NCBI RefSeq assembly: GCF_047663525.1 | Contig: NC_092602.1 | Coordinates: 1,743,501-1,807,500, forward strand | Length of the DNA stretch: 64,000 bases | Reading direction: 5' to 3' | Source: Anas platyrhynchos | Lineage: Eukaryota; Chordata; Aves; Anseriformes; Anatidae | Part shown: piece after piece, positions 52,001 to 62,051 of the stretch | Layout of the letters: every line of letters begins with the position of its first letter | Position numbering within the stretch: position 1 is the first letter of the stretch | Position numbers and translations under genes: made by a program | The notes under the pieces: model-generated | Told to the model about the DNA's origin: nothing | Database searches by the model: none | Seen by the model: only the letters and a program-made list of their open reading frames with translations

Positions 52001-55000
52001 TACTTTAATTAAAAAATAAAATACAGTCAACACTAGCTTCATATTCTTCACAAATAGTACTTTCTTGCCTGTCAGTGTGCTTAAAATATAAGAACGTACT
52101 TGTTTTAGAGTAGCTCCTTGCTGAAAAAATAGATTGTGCTGTCACAAAAATTGTGTTTTATATGTTAGGTACTTGGTGGGGGTTGGTGTTTGTTTTGTTC
52201 TGGTATGCAAGCTTTACTGAAGTAGCAAGTTTTATTTATTTCCTGCCAAAAGAAAATCATTAGGGGTGTAAGTGAAGAGATTTTAGTGGATAGGAAATGA
52301 AAACTGTTGTTCTAAGGTGGTTCTTTCTCTGTTTTGAAGACTCAAGTAAAGAATTGGAAGAGCTGCGATCTGCATTTGCACGTGCTGTGGAGTATTTGAA
52401 ACAAGAAGTCGAAGAGCGTAAGTTAAATCATCCCGTGTATTGCTTTGTCTTGTGCAGAATCATTTTTTCATAAGAGTAGCTTTCCATGTAATGTTTAACT
52501 TGTCTTCAAGTGTCTTAGACATCTTAAAAAAAGATGAATACTCCACCTATGGTCTAAAACTTGTTTAATAAACACCCTATTTCCAAGAGCCGTTCACAAA
52601 TAGTACTTATTTTTATTCCCAGGCTTTAGTGAAAGCGGAGATCCATCCTGCACCATCATGCAGAACTGGGCAAGAGTTGAGGTAATGTTTCTGTCTGCTC
52701 TATTTTAATTGCTAGAGTAGAGGAAATCTCTCTTTCAAGCGGTGGGGATGGCAGGGGGGTTGTGGTGATAGAACAAATAATCCTGATATGTACTGAGTGT
52801 GCGGAGTGCTGCTTCACAGGCCCGTTTATGTAACAACATGCAGAAGGCCAGAGAGCTCTGGGACAACATCATGACTAAAGGGAACGCCAAATATGCAAAC
52901 ATGTGGCTGGAGTATTACAACCTGGAAAGGTAAGAGCTTGGCTGGACAATAGATAATTTAAGTGACCTCATCTGCGTGAGACGAGGCTGATCTGCTCAGT
53001 GTTGGTACGCTCCTTAGGAGTTCACAATCTGCTTTTGAGGTTCTTAGTGCAGGTCCATGCAATATTTCAGAAATATTACAGCAACAAAGCATGGTGGGAG
53101 CTAGCTAGGGAGAGAGGAAGAGTGTTTGCACAGAACATCGTTAACTATACTGCTTTGTGATTGTGGTGTGGAGGATCGGCTTCTTACTGCTGTGTTTTCC
53201 CCGCTGTAGAGCCCATGGTGATACTCAGCACTGCAGGAAGGCCTTGCATCGAGCCGTGCAGTGCACAAGTGACTATCCAGAGCATGTCTGCGAGGTGCTG
53301 CTAACGCTGGAGAGGATAGAAGGTAGCAAACTGCAAGTCATTTCATTTTACTGTCTGGTTTCATTTTACTGTCAATAATAGAGTGAGCTTTGATCCAGTA
53401 TTTTGTCATCTGGTGAAGGCTCGCTTTCTTTTGTCTACCATAGCGCATGCAAGCAGTTCTTTATTTTCTTTTCTTCACCTTTTCAGGCCTGATTTAGAGC
53501 CTGCTGAAATTAATTTTTTTTTCTATGCCTTTTGGGGGCATTGTATGATTAAAAAGAGGCTTTTGCTGTTCTTGGATTTTGTTTTCTTTGAAGGCCATTC
53601 ATTTAATTTATATTAAACATTCATGTATAATGGCTAATACTAAGAATAAGGTTTATGACTTCATTGTTGCTTTTTTTCCTAGAATTGTATTTCCAAGCTA
53701 TGGGAAGGCTAAATACAAAGCTTTTATTTCTTAATTCTCTAGGAACATTAGAAGACTGGGATGCAGCTGTGCAAAAAACAGAAAACAGATTAGCACGAGT
53801 TAACGAACAAAGAGCAAAGGTCAGAACTTTGAACTATAAGCAGTTTATAGGAAATACCTATTTTAAGATCAACCTTGACTGTCAGATTTCTAATGTTGCT
53901 TTGTACAGATAAGCCTAAATTGTCTTAAAGCTTCGGCGCTATTGATTTTAGTTTAAAAGTACAATTTAACTTCTTTAGTGCTTCTTTATGTTTCACCTTT
54001 TGACACTTGGATGAATATAAGAGTAACAGGAGTGCTCTAGGAAAAAAACATAAGAGCAAATAATTGACATGTGTTTTAAATGGTGATTCCATTAGCTTTG
54101 TGTTTATATAGCTTAGGAGAAAAACCTCCAGGTTCAGTACTGTAGAAAACAGTCATGAGGATGCTCTGCAGCATGCAGTTGCTTAAATAAGAATCTCTTT
54201 CTTAGGTCGCTGAGAAAGAAGCTGCTCTGGCAAAGCAGGAGGAGGAGAAAGCTGAGCAACGAAAGCAGGCTCGGGCAGAAAAGAAAGCTTCCAAAAAGGC
54301 TAAAAAAAATAGAATTGGAGACAAACGCAAAGCTGATGATGATGATGAAGGTGAATGGGGACGAGAAGAAGAAGGTAATAAAACAAATGTGTCAGTCCTC
54401 TGTCACTGGGGTTACTGGGTGATTGCCTGCAGTTAGAGGCAGATGAAGAAGTGCTCTCAGTGTCTTCAGAGCTGCATTTTTTTCAGGGCCTTTTTCTCCC
54501 AGGAGACCTTCATTGTATTAGCAAAATGAAAGCAAGATGGAGTGTTTTTTGGCTAGCCAAAGTACATACCTAAACGAACTTCTAGAGTTTTTTTTTTTTG
54601 TAGATTTCTCTTATTTCAGAGAAATATTGTGATTTTTCTTCTCAATTTAATTTTCCTGAGTCATCAAATGATGCTGAAGCATGCGGAATCTAAACTTGGT
54701 TATTTGGTATTATAGTAGTCTCTTGGAGGGTGGTACCAGAAGATCTTAAGATTGTTGCCACTGGGAGTATGAGAAGCTTTTTTGTTTGTTTGTTTTTTAA
54801 TAAAGATCCTATTTGACAGAGAGCATGAGTCAGAAGCTGTAACTGACAAAACCAAATATTGTCAGTGCTTCCATTTAAATCCTCACTGTCTTGGTCAAGT
54901 AATCTGTTTCTCATTATTAAGAACCTGAGGGAGGTTTTTATTGCCTTGGAGCTGTCATTGTATTTTCCATCTCATTCATATTTGCTATTTCATGATTCCA

Positions 55001-57661
55001 TGGTGGTAATGAAGGGCAATCTAATTTGAGTGCTGAGTGAAATGGTGTAACTTTTCTAGTAAGGCGCTCAATTTCATTACTCAGCAGAGCAGCCCAGCAA
55101 GAGGCATAAGGGAGACGGCGATGGTTTACTTCTTGAAGAAGACATGGAGTTAGAAACTGGGCTGTTTGGAAGAAGTGGAACTGAAAAACCAGATCGGCCG
55201 GCAAACCAAAAGCAAAAGGCGTCCACCAGTCGAAAAGACATCCCCAAAGTTCTGCACGACAGCAGTAAAGATAACGTTACTGTTTTCGTCAGCAACCTTT
55301 CCTATAACATGACAGAACCTGAAGTGAAACTGAAGGAGCTTTTTGAGAGCTGCGGGGAGGTAGAGCAGATCCGCCCGGTGTTCAGTAACAAGGGGACGTT
55401 CCGGGGCTACTGCTACGTAGAATTCAAGGATGAGAAATCTGCTCTCCAAGCTCTTGGGTTGGATCGTAAAGTTGTGGAGGGAAGACCGATGTTTGTTTCT
55501 CCTTGTGTTGACAAGAACAAGAATCCAGACTTCAAGGTAAACTTTTATTCGCTCAAGAAGTGGGTTCATCAGTGGGACTGTGTTGGAAAGCTGGCAGGAT
55601 GTGTTGCTTCGTGAGTTCCTGTATCTAACAAATTGATGTTGTATTAGTTTGGCGTAGTTACCTGATGTTAATTCTACAATCTGTGCTTTTCTACTTCACT
55701 GGGTTATGTGCAGAAAAACTCAGTATTCAATTAGTGACACTTGAGCAAGAAGACAGATGTATCAAAGGTTCATTTCATTGTAAAACAAAGATAATGTTTT
55801 ATAACTTCACTTCTCAGAATTCCTCGCACGTCCTAGGTGGATGACTGTGTTTATATGCAAATATCCCTCAAGATATTACTAATGGTTTTTTTATGGTGTG
55901 GGTGTTGTCTGTTAATCTCACCTTTTCACTCAAAAGGTTGAGAGATTTATAATAGGTTGAAATTCTTTGTTTCTGGCTGGCTTGAGAACTAACGGCTTTT
56001 TTTTTTTTTTTTTTTATTTCTTCAGGTGTTCAGGTATAGTACCACACTGGAGAAACACAAACTGTTCATATCTGGCTTGCCATTTTCCTGCACTAAGGAA
56101 GAGCTGGAAGATGTGTGTAAAGCACATGGGAATGTGAAGGACATCAGGCTGGTCACCAACAGAGCAGGAAAACCCAAGGTAGGTGTCCTTAATGCACTGT
56201 TAATTTCAATGAAATCCTTCAAAAGGGAACTCTTCGTGAGATTTGGATATAAAACATAGGTTTTGTAGCTTAAGGTAAATGACTTGATTATTGTTGCCAA
56301 ACGGGTTTTGCATTAAAACTCATAGAAATGCATGGATTTGTGTAACATGGTGTGTCTTTATGCCAACAAATAAAAAACAGGAGGGGAAAGATTTTTTTTT
56401 TTCTGAAATACTAATTAAATTACATTAGAAAAATGCATGATATGAAAAGGATGGAGGAAAAGAGATCTGCAGCATTTTCAATACAGTAAAAAGAGGCATC
56501 AGTAGGTCTGCAAAGAACATTTGTTTCTAAAATAACTGGCTGGGGTTCACCTGGTATAACTGATCCCCATCCTCCTTTATCTTCAGTTTCCTCATGCTAT
56601 TGTGCATAACACCTGCTGCAGTACTGGATTTGCCAGTGAGAAATGAGACACCTCTGACAGGGTTTGTTATGTCCATTTTGCAATAAATGGGTGCTTGTTA
56701 ATAAGAGACTGTCACGCAGAGAAAGAATGACTAAAACTAGGTTACCTCTTCCCTTATTTAGGGCCTGGCCTATGTGGAATATGAAAACGAAGCTCAGGCC
56801 TCACAGGCTGTGCTGAAAATGGATGGCCTGACAATTAAGGAACACGTCATCAAGGTGGCGATCAGTAACCCGCCTCTCCGAAAGCTGCCAGACAAGCCAG
56901 AGGCAGGCAGAGCCTCACAATTTGCAGTACCACGACAGATTTATGGAGCGTAAGTATTAGCAAGGGTTTCCCAGTGCTTAACAAGCAAACACTGGGGTTG
57001 TTTGTAGGCTACGATGTAGGGAGCATCATCCAGAAGATGAGGGAACACCTGAAAGGTACTGAATCAAAGAATTGGAGTTGATGGATTGATGAGGAAAAGC
57101 AGATTTCTCTGTACATTACTGATAGGAACAGGTTGGTAGTGACTGAGTGCAGCAGCGTTGGACTGAAGCTGTTCTTTTTTTCCTTCCAAGTGCTCCTGCT
57201 GCTTACGGTTGGTGTGGCAGTGTAGGTGCTCTGTGGATAAAACCACGGAGCTTCAATTCCTGGGGACTGTTGGGCGGTTGTTTTCTGTCAGCACTTCGGT
57301 GTGCTGATTCAAAGGTCGTCTGTTGAAAGCTTCGCACTACTTACTCCTGAAACGAATGACAAGAATAATACTTAAAGGGGTGTTCCTTTTAGTGAACAAA
57401 GCCCTTTTTCTCTTCCTAAGCTAGAACAGTGTGTTCAGAGAGCGGTGGGGTATTCTGAAATGTTACTTTTCCCTCTGCAGGCGAGGGAAGGGAAGGACGC
57501 AGCTGTCGATGATGCCTCGTGCGTTGCAGCGCCAGAGTAATCCCGTGGCTAAGGCTGAGAATGGGATGGTCCAGAATTCACCAGCAACTTCATCCGAACC
57601 TGCTGAGGAGCCGAAAAAGATGTCCAACGCTGATTTTGCCAAGATGCTACTGAACAAGTGA
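45881..57661 (+). CDS. SART3, U4/U6 snRNP recycling factor (whole gene, 19 coding exons)
   Basis: Nuclear RNA-binding protein (p110, yeast Prp24-like) that reassembles U4/U6 snRNP, targets it to Cajal bodies and carries USP4/USP15. I placed 19 coding exons with consistent phases, giving 941 residues (human 963). Residues 1-65 are an acidic N-terminus, shorter and less conserved than in human. About 75-550 is the HAT-repeat helical array, with repeats marked by EIWLDW, EIWLEY, ALWEAY, DLWARY, GLWIRY, EIWQAY and NMWLEY. A basic nuclear localisation region is at about 580-604. RRM1 is at about 682-757 (RNP2 VFVSNL, RNP1 RGYCYVEF) and RRM2 at about 780-855 (LFISGL, KGLAYVEY). The Lsm-binding C-terminus KMSNADFAKMLLNK is present. 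All introns are GT-AG. Confidence 0.97.
46724..46850 (+). CDS. SART3 coding exon 2 (residues 66-108)
   Basis: Acceptor TTGAAG|CTTTCC, donor GAAG|GTACGG. Encodes DYNCHLDLIKLLRQEGEL and ARQKMSELFPLTE, the start of the HAT array. Confidence 0.96.
47508..47612 (+). CDS. SART3 coding exon 3 (residues 108-143)
   Basis: Acceptor TTTCAG|AAATCTGG, donor CATCT|GTAAGT. HAT motif EIWLDWLKDE and ERAVKDYI. Confidence 0.96.
48438..48622 (+). CDS. SART3 coding exon 4 (residues 143-204)
   Basis: Acceptor TTCAG|GTCCTG, donor ACAG|GTAAGG. HAT motifs EIWLEYAQYS and ALWEAYREFE. Confidence 0.96.
49603..49708 (+). CDS. SART3 coding exon 5 (residues 205-240)
   Basis: Acceptor TTGTAG|CCAGCT, donor TTAG|GTGAGA. A Pro/Gln-rich stretch of about 11 residues, then LERIHTLFRRQLGIPL. 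The stretch seems longer than in the human protein I recall. Confidence 0.93.
50445..50569 (+). CDS. SART3 coding exon 6 (residues 240-281)
   Basis: Acceptor TCATAG|ATATGG, donor CTG|GTAATG. HAT motif AEYEEWSEEPIPE, then KALQQLEKCKPYEEAL. Confidence 0.96.
50868..51023 (+). CDS. SART3 coding exon 7 (residues 282-333)
   Basis: Acceptor TTATAG|CTGGGT, donor TTG|GTAAGG. HAT motifs AEYQAYIDFEMKAGDPARIQ and DLWARYNQYL. Confidence 0.96.
51308..51446 (+). CDS. SART3 coding exon 8 (residues 334-380)
   Basis: Acceptor TTTCAG|GACCGG, donor TCTG|GTAAAG. Encodes AVRNCPWTVGLWIRYLLAME. Confidence 0.96.
51837..51944 (+). CDS. SART3 coding exon 9 (residues 380-416)
   Basis: Acceptor TTACAG|AAATAT, donor CAAG|GTACAT. 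Encodes FEKALNAGFIQATDYVEIWQ. Confidence 0.96.
52340..52417 (+). CDS. SART3 coding exon 10 (residues 416-442)
   Basis: Acceptor TTGAAG|ACTCAA, donor GAGC|GTAAGT. Encodes SSKELEELRSAFARAVEYLK. Confidence 0.95.
52623..52681 (+). CDS. SART3 coding exon 11 (residues 442-461)
   Basis: Acceptor TCCCAG|GCTTTA, donor TGAG|GTAATG. Only 59 bases, encoding FSESGDPSCTIMQNWARVE; easily missed by gene finders. Confidence 0.95.
52820..52929 (+). CDS. SART3 coding exon 12 (residues 462-498)
   Basis: Acceptor TCACAG|GCCCGT, donor AAAG|GTAAGA. Encodes CNNMQKARELWDNIM and NMWLEYYNLE. Confidence 0.96.
53210..53322 (+). CDS. SART3 coding exon 13 (residues 498-536)
   Basis: Acceptor CTGTAG|AGCCCA, donor GAAG|GTAGCA. 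Encodes HGDTQHCRKALHRAVQCTSD and EHVCEVLLTLERIE. Confidence 0.96.
53743..53819 (+). CDS. SART3 coding exon 14 (residues 536-561)
   Basis: Acceptor CTCTAG|GAACAT, donor AAAG|GTCAGA, a weak donor because of C at intron position 3. Encodes LEDWDAAVQKTENRLARVNE. Confidence 0.94.
54206..54374 (+). CDS. SART3 coding exon 15 (residues 562-618)
   Basis: Acceptor CTTAG|GTCGCT, donor GAAG|GTAATA. Highly charged: EEEKAEQRKQARAEKKASKK gives the nuclear localisation region, then an acidic DDDDEGEW stretch. Confidence 0.95.
55085..55536 (+). CDS. SART3 coding exon 16 (residues 618-768)
   Basis: Tandem acceptor CTCAGCAG allows a start at 55085 or 55088, one codon apart; the first is used here. Donor CAAG|GTAAAC. 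Encodes the linker and all of RRM1 (VFVSNL ... RGYCYVEF). Confidence 0.95.
56026..56178 (+). CDS. SART3 coding exon 17 (residues 769-819)
   Basis: Acceptor TTCAG|GTGTTC after a long T run, donor CAAG|GTAGGT. First half of RRM2 (LFISGLPFSCTKEELEDVCK). Confidence 0.96.
56762..56949 (+). CDS. SART3 coding exon 18 (residues 820-882)
   Basis: Acceptor TTTAG|GGCCTG, donor GAGC|GTAAGT. Second half of RRM2 (GLAYVEYENEAQASQAVLKM) and the linker to QIYGA. Confidence 0.95.
57481..57661 (+). CDS. SART3 coding exon 19 with stop (residues 882-941)
   Basis: Acceptor CTGCAG|GCGAGG; stop TGA at 57659-57661. Encodes RGKGRTQLSMMPRALQR and the conserved Lsm-interacting end KKMSNADFAKMLLNK. Confidence 0.96.
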
Positions 57662-58870
57662 GCAGGAAGTCTGCAATCAGCTGGTCTGGTAAAATGTGAA
57701 ATGCCTTTATGGAAGCCATGTTGTGTCCTTATGCTAGCAGGGAGAGAACGCCAGTCACAATCAGGTGTAAATACTGCTCGGGACTACTGCATTCATTAAG
57801 ATCAGTGTAGGATGGTACAAATCCGTTTTCCTCTGTTTTTAAGAGCAAAGAGTTATACTACGTTCTGGTAAAATGGCATTTATGTGATCCCTCATATTGA
57901 GGGTACCGAGGGGGGAAATACTTCCTGTACAGGTTGGATGCCACAACATTTTTTTTCTGAATACTTTACAAATATTTCTCTTTCATTAATGAACGAGATG
58001 CGATGTGAAAGCCTAGGGCTAACCTGGTCGAGCCCCACTGCTCAGAAGTTCAGATTGTGATTGCAGTCATTCTCTCTGACAACACACCCACGTTCCACCA
58101 AAACACTCTCACACGCACGGAAATTCATCTCCTTCCATTCAGAGTTAAATGGCAAATGCTAGTAATTCACCACAATGGCCTATTTTAGTATTGGGAGAGT
58201 TTCTATACATTGGTGTGTATATGTATATACACAAATATACATATCTATGTATTCCGTTGATGTTCTGTTCGAGTTGACCTGTTTTTTATATTGTGTATTT
58301 GTAAAAGACATTGAACTTATTTTTAAGTGTCATGGATAATATTAGCTCCGTATGTTTTTTTCCCCATGGAAGCTGTACATGCTCTTGCTGAGGACCATTC
58401 TTGTTTGTTTTTTGCTAGCTAGCCCATACGTCTTTGGCAGGTGGTTTCTGTATGGTTTTGTACAAATGTGAAGTGCAAGCTGACGTTCCCTGGTTTATTA
58501 AACTCAAGTTCTCAAAGGTTTTCTATAAATACTGTTGCTTTTGTTGAAATGTGGGTGTTGGAATTGCACTTAACCCTACGGCAGCTAGGTAATACTGATG
58601 TACCTCACCTCTTGGGTGCACTGAGATCGTGTCCTCATGTACCTGTAAGTCGTTCACTCCCTTTAGTGTTAATATCTTGAACCACTTCAGTAATCACCTC
58701 AGACTTGAGAATGATCTGGCTATTATGGATAGAAATATCACTGCTTAGCTGCACCTGCTGCTACCTCGCAGTCAGCAGCTGGGGTTTGGAGGGGAGGGGG
58801 CACAGCAGGACCGAGTTCACTTGTACAACACAAGCACTGCTGCAAATAAACACTGTTTTCAGTGCTTACC
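57662..58870 (+). other. SART3 3' UTR
   Basis: AT-rich sequence from the stop to the signal at 58845-58850. It contains a Pumilio-type TGTATATA at 58222-58229 inside a TA-rich near-palindrome, and an earlier ATTAAA at about 58497. Confidence 0.75.
58845..58850 (+). terminator. Polyadenylation signal of SART3
   Basis: AATAAA about 1.2 kb after the stop, followed within 25 bases by GT-rich sequence. Confidence 0.7.
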
Positions 58871-59349
58871 TCCTGTGCTCATTTGGCTTGGCTTTACTTC
58901 AGCTTTGCTTTGTCTGCTTCCTAGCTGTGACATCAGCAGGTTTGGGGGTAGTATTGCTGTACTATAGGGCCCAAATTCTTCTTGTGGAGCTCATCTGTTC
59001 TGCACACCAAGTGTGGACTAACCACTCAGCACCGTAATGATGCAACAACACTGTAGCTCCATCTGCTTACTCACTCTAATGCCATTTTAAGGTGAAGCTT
59101 TAATTATGGGTTAGGAAAAGATGGTTACCTCGCCCTGACATCAGGCAGGCACAGCCTATGAGTGATGAATTCGGTTTCCTTTGACTTCTAGGGCTGGACT
59201 TGCTGCTTCAGTGTCCTCCAGTGCAACTGTGTGCTGCTGAGGGAGCCAGGATGTGCACTGCTCGTGCACCTTGCAGCTGCAGGAACTGAGCTGTGAGTGC
59301 TGCTTATTTTGCTGCCAGCAGCAGTGTTCTGACAACAGCCTAGTCCAAA
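58871..59349. other. SART3-FICD convergent intergenic gap
   Basis: About 480 bases between the two 3' ends. I see no gene or repeat. Confidence 0.6.
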
Positions 59350-60975
59350 CAGACTTTAATATTAAAATACTTTATTAATCTGTTACTAAAATAACATTTT
59401 TTTTCCCAGAGCTCTAAAGTGCAGAATATCTTTATACTCACCTCGCACTACAAAAATAAGCATGTTTTTGTAAAAACAGAACAACCTTCCTCCCTTATTG
59501 GTTGCTTTTCCTGGCAGCAGTAATCAGTACATAAGCACGGGCTGGTGCTAAAGTACATGGATAACACCCAAACTTGTTCTATTGCCTGTTTTTTGTATAA
59601 AACATCATAACTACATCGCAGGTAAGAGAGAGAGGGATGAGACTTAAATAGGCCTTGGGACAATACAACAACCCACACTGTTTTACAAAGGGATTAAGCT
59701 TTACAGTACTCATTGGGATTGCTTCCACATTTTCTGATCCACATTTTCTGAACTGGGAGGTTTGGGGATCTAAGATTTAAGGAATTTGGCTGCTATGCAA
59801 CCAGCAGTGGTGTAGGCAGCTACTCCTCTGCCTGTTAAGCTGCAGAAGATAAGGTACACTTCAAATTGGATGGCAATTCAGGTACAACACACTGCCGCTG
59901 CAGTATGGAGAGGCCTTGTGATTCTTTACACATTTACCACGGTAATAACACGACCTGGTAATTAATAAAGCTATAGTGAGAAGTTCTTGGTGTAGGTTAA
60001 GGAAACTCAAGTTCTCGCTGAATGAATTCTTACCAAAATGGCACAACTGATAAAGGCAGCCTTAGGGTTCTGCGTAACAACCTTTTCTGCCCGCAGCCTT
60101 GCAGGAACAAGCTCTTCCCAAACCCTGAGCAGAAACACATGGAGACAGCTGCAGTTTCCCAGAGAACCTGCTTGATGACGTGAGATCTGAGGCAGGGCCT
60201 CTGGGCACAAACTAATACTTCTGTTGAAATCACAGCAAAAGCAGCCTGCAGTTCAGTGAAGTAAGTCAGCGTTTCTTGTCTCTTTCCAGTCACCTGCTCT
60301 GGCATCACAGACAAATCACTCGCCCCTTGCTGCACGCAACTCGCCCTAGGAAAGGCAACTGAAAATAAATACGCAAAGTGCTGCTGAGAACAGAAAGAGG
60401 AGGGCAGAAATGCCATCGCTGAGCTGCAGCGAGCCTCCTTCCTCATCTGTTCTGTCTGAAACAAGAAGAGAACACCGCTGTGGGAGTGAAAAGGAAAATC
60501 TGATTGGCGTAGCTGGGAGTGTGCTATTACTGCAAGGGTTTTTTTGAACAACAGGGAGGGGGAAATGTGAGAGCAGCAACTCAGTTAAGGCTTTGGCTGG
60601 CCTAGCAGCTCCTTGCCAAGGTAAGACGAGGCTGTTGAGTGACGAGGTGAAGGGCTGCGCTGGAAGCAGCTCCTCCAAGCTTCATTTTAAGGAGAAATGA
60701 ATTATTCCTACTTCAGTTCGTCGAGCCCGCGATCCCTCTCCCACCTCCATCCTGCAGCACACACAGGTTAGAGCCTACAGTCAGCGTCAACAGTTCACAT
60801 TTCAGCCTGGCATCCTGGTACATAAATAAATTATATTAATTTAATCAAACAGAAGAGACTTTTAAATAAATGAAATGCTAAAGAGCGACACCCTCCTGTC
60901 AAGTTCCTTCCTAGCGAGAACAGGGAACTTTTTGTTCTCCCCCACTTTTCCCTGGCTCCTGCACGCCCGCAGCCC
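59350..60975 (-). other. FICD 3' UTR
   Basis: Noncoding sequence after the FICD stop on the minus strand, AT-rich near its distal end where AATAAA and ATTAAA signals lie. A UTR of about 1.6 kb is plausible. Confidence 0.6.
59371..59376 (-). terminator. Polyadenylation signal of FICD
   Basis: TTTATT on plus is AATAAA on minus; a second signal (ATTAAA, plus-strand TTTAAT at 59355-59360) follows 11 bases later. Confidence 0.6.
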
Positions 60976-62051
60976 TCAAGTCTTGACGGGGATGGTTTGT
61001 CTGCATCCCGCCGTGCTGCCGTCCGCTTCGGGCAGCCCCACGGAGTACTCGGTGGTGGCGATGATCAGCATGTCCAGCGTGGTCTCGGTGCACTGGGCGA
61101 TGAAGCGGATGAAAGGCCTGACGTCGCCCTCGTTGGCCACCTCCAGCACGTGGTAGTACTCGGCCCGCTGCTCCTTGCGGATGGTGATGGGCGGGTAGCC
61201 CGCCTGCATCAGGATCAGGTTCATCAGCAACCGGGACGTCCTCCCGTTGCCGTCCACGAAGGGGTGGATGTAAACCAGCTTGTAGTGAGCCAAGGCGGCG
61301 AATTCCACGGGGTGCAGCCCCATGGCGTCCTCCGAGTTGAGCCACTGCACAAACTCCTGCATCTGCTTCCCCACGTCCTGGGGGTGAGGCGGGATGTGGT
61401 GCCCTACAAACACCCGCGTGGCCCTGAACCTCCCCGCCTCCACGGGGTCGGCGTAGCCCAGCACCCGCCGGTGGATCTCCAGGATGTCCCCGATGGTGAC
61501 GGAGCCGATCCGCGAGGCCAGCGTGGTGTTGACGTACTTGAGGGCCGCGTGCATCCCGATCACCTCGTTCTGCTCCACCAGGCTCTTCCCGGGGACGGCG
61601 TAGCGCGTCTCGATGATGTGCCGGATCTCCGACAGCGTCAGCGTGTTCCCTTCGATGGCCACCGTGTGGTAGATGTGGTGGTAGTAGGACTCCTCCATCA
61701 CCCGCCGCAGGGCCGAGTTGCCTTTTGGGATGGCCATCACCTTTTTCACCTTGCTGTCGATGATGCTGAAATACCTCTGGTCGATTTCTTCCACCAAAGG
61801 CAGCGTCCGGTCCCTGTTGATCAGAGCCTTCTCGTTGCAGGGCGAAATGGTGAGCGCTTTGGAGTAGAGGTAGTCGGCCTGCAGGATGTCCTTTTCCTCT
61901 TCCGAAAAGATCCCGAATTCGTTCAGGGCGTCCACGTAATCGGGGTGCATTTTGAGGGCGTAGACGAAGAGTTTGTGAGCTTTTTCGCGCTTTCCTTGGC
62001 GCTTCATCTCCAGGGCTTGCTTCAAAGCCGCTTTGGCTTCGAATTTCACTT
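60976..62051 (-). CDS. FICD coding exon 2 with stop (residues 64-421)
   Basis: Acceptor TTTCAG|AAGTGAAA; stop TGA at 60978-60976. Contains the TPRs, inhibitory helix and entire Fic core. Opposite-strand open frames of over 300 codons here are shadows of this GC-rich exon. Confidence 0.98.

Larger units (their letters stand above)
46076..57480 (+). other. Introns of SART3
   Basis: Eighteen introns with GT-AG borders; those over 300 bases are 46076-46723, 46851-47507, 47613-48437, 48623-49602, 49709-50444, 51447-51836, 51945-52339, 53323-53742, 53820-54205, 54375-55084, 55537-56025, 56179-56761 and 56950-57480. They are more AT-rich than the left half of the window. I see no transposon, no clear C/D or H/ACA snoRNA and no further exon. 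Confidence 0.75.

Noticed and set aside
46076-57480. Intronic snoRNAs in SART3
   Set aside because: I looked for C/D box pairs and H/ACA tails and found no convincing combination; a covariance-model search would be needed to exclude them.
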